Below, in pieces: positions 62,152-64,000 of a DNA stretch of 64,000 nucleotides. A model generated the notes under the pieces. The model did not search any database. It was given only the letters and a program-made list of their open reading frames with translations, and was not told where the DNA came from. The position numbers were made by a program, and so were the translations under genes. Position 1 is the stretch's first letter. Each line of letters starts with the position of its first letter. The stretch is from Sphingomonas sp. CL5.1. GTDB lineage: Bacteria; Pseudomonadota; Alphaproteobacteria; Sphingomonadales; Sphingomonadaceae. The DNA is taken from contig NZ_CP050137.1 in assembly GCF_013344685.1 (NCBI RefSeq), positions 1,368,001 through 1,432,000 on the forward strand. Reading direction: 5' to 3'.

Positions 62152-63999
62152 TCATCCGAGGATGAAGTCGGACTGGACGAGCGGGCCGGAAGCCTTGACG
62201 TTGAGCGCGAAGTCGGCAACGCCGTCGCCATTGGTGTCGCCCATCACGTTCCAGTAGCCGCCGATTGAATCCACCCGCACTTCTCCCGCAGTATGCGAGA
62301 AGGGCTTGTTGGCGATAAAGGTGAATGCGTCCTTCGCGATCGTATTGGTGTTGGCGTCGAACTGCGACAGATCGATCTTGTCGCCTTCGGCATGGCTGAA
62401 ATCGAGGATGGTGTCGGTATTGGTGATGGTGTTGCCGAGATCGCCAGGGGCGAATACGAACCGGTCCGCCCCGGCGCCGCCGACCAGCGAATCCTTGCCC
62501 GGGCCGCCGATCAGCACGTCGTTGCCGTTGCCACCGGAAAGATAGTCGTTGCCCGCGCCGCCGATGAGGATGTCATTGCCGTTGCCGCCGCTCAGTGAAT
62601 CGTTGCCGTCTCCACCGTCAAGGTAGTCGTCGCCATCACCACCTTGCAGCACGTCGTCGCCACCGCCGCCCGAGAGGATGTTGTTGCCGGCATTGCCGGT
62701 GATTATGTTCGCGGCGTCGTTGCCGGCACCATTGATATTGCCCGATCCACCCAGGCGGAGATTCTCAAGGTTCGCGCCGAGTGTGTAGCTGATCGAGCTG
62801 ACGACCGTGTCGGTGCCGCCGCCGGGCAGTTCGACCACCACGTCGCCGGGATTGTCGACGACATAGGTGTCGTCGCCGTCGCCGCCGGCCATATAGTCGG
62901 CCCCGGTTCCGCCATCGAGATAATCGTTGCCGGCGCCGCCGATCAGGGTGTCGTTGCCGTCATAGCCGTACAATTTGTTCGCGCCGAGGGTGCTGCCGGT
63001 GATGACGTTGTCTGCGGCGTTCCCTATGCCGGTGAACGTGCTTGATCCGGTAGCGGTCAGGTTTTCAAGGTTCGCGCCGAGCGCGTAGCTGCCGAGTGAA
63101 GTACGAACCTCGTCGATGCCGCCGCCGGGCAACTCGACCACCACATCGCCGGGATTGTCGACGATATAGGTATCATTGCCCGCGCCGCCGACCATGCGAT
63201 CCGCGCCTGTGCCGCCATCGAGATAATCGTTGCCGGCGCCGCCGATCAGGGTGTCGTTGCCGTCATAGCCGTACAGTTTGTTGCCGCCGTCGCCGCCAGT
63301 GATCACGTTGGCGAGATCGTTTCCGGTTCCGGTGAAGGCTCCGCTGCCGGTGTAGGTGAGGTTTTCGATATTCGCTCCCAGCGTGTAGCTGTCGAGCGAG
63401 GTGCGAACCTCGTCGGTGCCCCCGTTGGCCGCCTCGACCACCACGTCGCCGGGATTGTCGACGATATAGATGTCGTTGCCGGCTCCCCCCGTCATCGTAT
63501 CCGCGCCCGTGCCGCCATCGAGATAATCGTTACCGGCGCCGCCGATCAGGGTGTCGTTGCCGGCGCCGCCATACAGCTTGTTACCGCTGTTGCCGCCGGT
63601 GATTACATTGTCCAGATCGTTGCCGGTGCCGACGAAGCCGCTTTGGCCGATATAGCTCAGCGTCATAGCGCCGGATTCCAGCGTATAGCTGGAGGCGGCG
63701 GTGGTTATGTTTTGGGCGACCGGAGTTGGTTGATTTGCCGCCGGGAGGCCGGAAACATTATTCGCGGGGACGGGTCCAGATGCCTTGCTAGCCTCCGCCT
63801 GACCATTCACCGGCGCCGACCAGGCGGGCGATGCACTGTCGTAGATAGATTTTAGCGTGCCATACAGCCCGCCCGGACGATCAACCTGTGCATCGGTATA
63901 GGCGTTGAGCAGTGTCCCGCCAGCAGCCGAAAAGCTGTCGATCATCTGCGTATAGATAGTCGCCATTCGCGGATCGGCTTCGAGTCGCGAAAAGAAATC
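62152..63999 (-). CDS. RTX calcium-binding protein (N-terminus beyond window)
   Basis: The reading frame is open through the right edge: 11 codons precede the ATG at 63966 with no ribosome site, reading DFFSRLEADPRMATIYTQ, so the protein is larger. The first visible residues (about 1-60) look like the end of another domain. Then come many RTX nonapeptides (GGAGNDTLIGGAGNDYLDGG) in about 100-residue blocks, each with a spacer IVDNPGDVVVE and ANLENLT. The C-terminus (FVFAPGDLGNTITNTDTILDFS to the end) is the M10/serralysin-type C domain plus a secretion signal. It is probably exported by a type I system and binds Ca2+ outside the cell. Confidence 0.87.
   Translation of the reverse strand, partial: DFFSRLEADPRMATIYTQMIDSFSAAGGTLLNAYTDAQVDRPGGLYGTLKSIYDSASPAWSAPVNGQAEASKASGPVPANNVSGLPAANQPTPVAQNITTAASSYTLESGAMTLSYIGQSGFVGTGNDLDNVITGGNSGNKLYGGAGNDTLIGGAGNDYLDGGTGADTMTGGAGNDIYIVDNPGDVVVEAANGGTDEVRTSLDSYTLGANIENLTYTGSGAFTGTGNDLANVITGGDGGNKLYGYDGNDTLIGGAGNDYLDGGTGADRMVGGAGNDTYIVDNPGDVVVELPGGGIDEVRTSLGSYALGANLENLTATGSSTFTGIGNAADNVITGSTLGANKLYGYDGNDTLIGGAGNDYLDGGTGADYMAGGDGDDTYVVDNPGDVVVELPGGGTDTVVSSISYTLGANLENLRLGGSGNINGAGNDAANIITGNAGNNILSGGGGDDVLQGGDGDDYLDGGDGNDSLSGGNGNDILIGGAGNDYLSGGNGNDVLIGGPGKDSLVGGAGADRFVFAPGDLGNTITNTDTILDFSHAEGDKIDLSQFDANTNTIAKDAFTFIANKPFSHTAGEVRVDSIGGYWNVMGDTNGDGVADFALNVKASGPLVQSDFILG
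62760..63640. repeat. Tandem RTX-encoding blocks of about 300 bp
   Basis: The string GCCATCGAGATAATCGTT recurs at 62911, 63214 and 63514, spacings of 303 and 300 nt (101 and 100 codons). Stretches around it are almost identical, so the blocks arose by in-frame duplication within the RTX gene. Confidence 0.8.
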
Positions 64000-64000
64000 C

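Noticed and set aside
62760..63640. Regularly spaced repeats considered as a CRISPR array
   Set aside because: The period is about 300 bp and the repeats translate in frame as RTX nonapeptides; no short direct repeats with unique spacers or cas genes.

Overview
The window looks like chromosomal DNA of a sphingomonad-type alphaproteobacterium (Sphingomonadaceae). It has high GC apart from one AT-rich patch, three large TonB-dependent receptors, translationally coupled operons, a GlcNAc PTS of alphaproteobacterial layout, a CysNC fusion and REP-like repeats with CCGGC arms. The genus cannot be fixed from this sequence. I saw no rRNA, tRNA, CRISPR array, IS element or integrase.

Layout. (1) 1-7097: the end of a tripartite efflux operon of MdtBC/MuxBC type with a NodT-like outer-membrane lipoprotein. 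(2) 7108-32169: a 25-kb accessory catabolic island. It holds three MarR regulators, an ACAD10/11-like acyl-CoA dehydrogenase, two DUF3237 proteins, an HsaA-like flavin monooxygenase, two TonB receptors, a Tat sulfatase, a short MetE-like zinc transferase, VOC, CMD and NTF2-like proteins, two alpha/beta-hydrolase-fold proteins (one without its nucleophile), an APH-fold kinase, an atypical enolase homologue, a D-2-hydroxyacid dehydrogenase, an HMG-CoA-lyase-type aldolase, LeuC/LeuD-type hydratase subunits, a CaiB/BaiF CoA-transferase and an FMN reductase. Ten copies of one 18-bp imperfect palindrome (form AACTTAG-N4-CTAAGTT) lie in front of its transcription units. (3) 32260-45602: a chitin/GlcNAc locus. 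A GntR regulator, SIS-domain deaminase, NagA and polysaccharide deacetylase run leftward; a TonB receptor, GH20 hexosaminidase, EIIA-HPr-EI fusion and EIICB run rightward. (4) 45674-55460: malic enzyme MaeB, two small envelope proteins, and a leftward run of EF-hand protein, tgt, a small membrane protein, GNAT, M16 protease and SleB-type hydrolase. (5) 55461-57729: a 748-bp gap, partly AT-rich, leading into an O-antigen-ligase-like gene with an AT-rich 5' part. (6) 57758-62133: a LuxR regulator, divergent cysD and cysNC, and a small membrane protein. (7) 62152 to the right edge: an RTX calcium-binding protein whose N-terminus lies outside the window.

How the genes may work together. The island reads as one regulon for taking up and degrading an organic compound, probably aromatic or polycyclic (inference). 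TonB receptors import it; sulfatase, MetE-like transferase, monooxygenase with FMN reductase, and VOC protein act early; hydratase, CoA-transferase and lyase homologues finish by C-C cleavage. The five-gene run 26225-21170, with a kinase next to an enolase homologue lacking two canonical active-site residues, does not match a pathway I know and is the best candidate for undescribed chemistry. The GlcNAc locus is a coherent conventional pathway with unusual PTS domain fusions.
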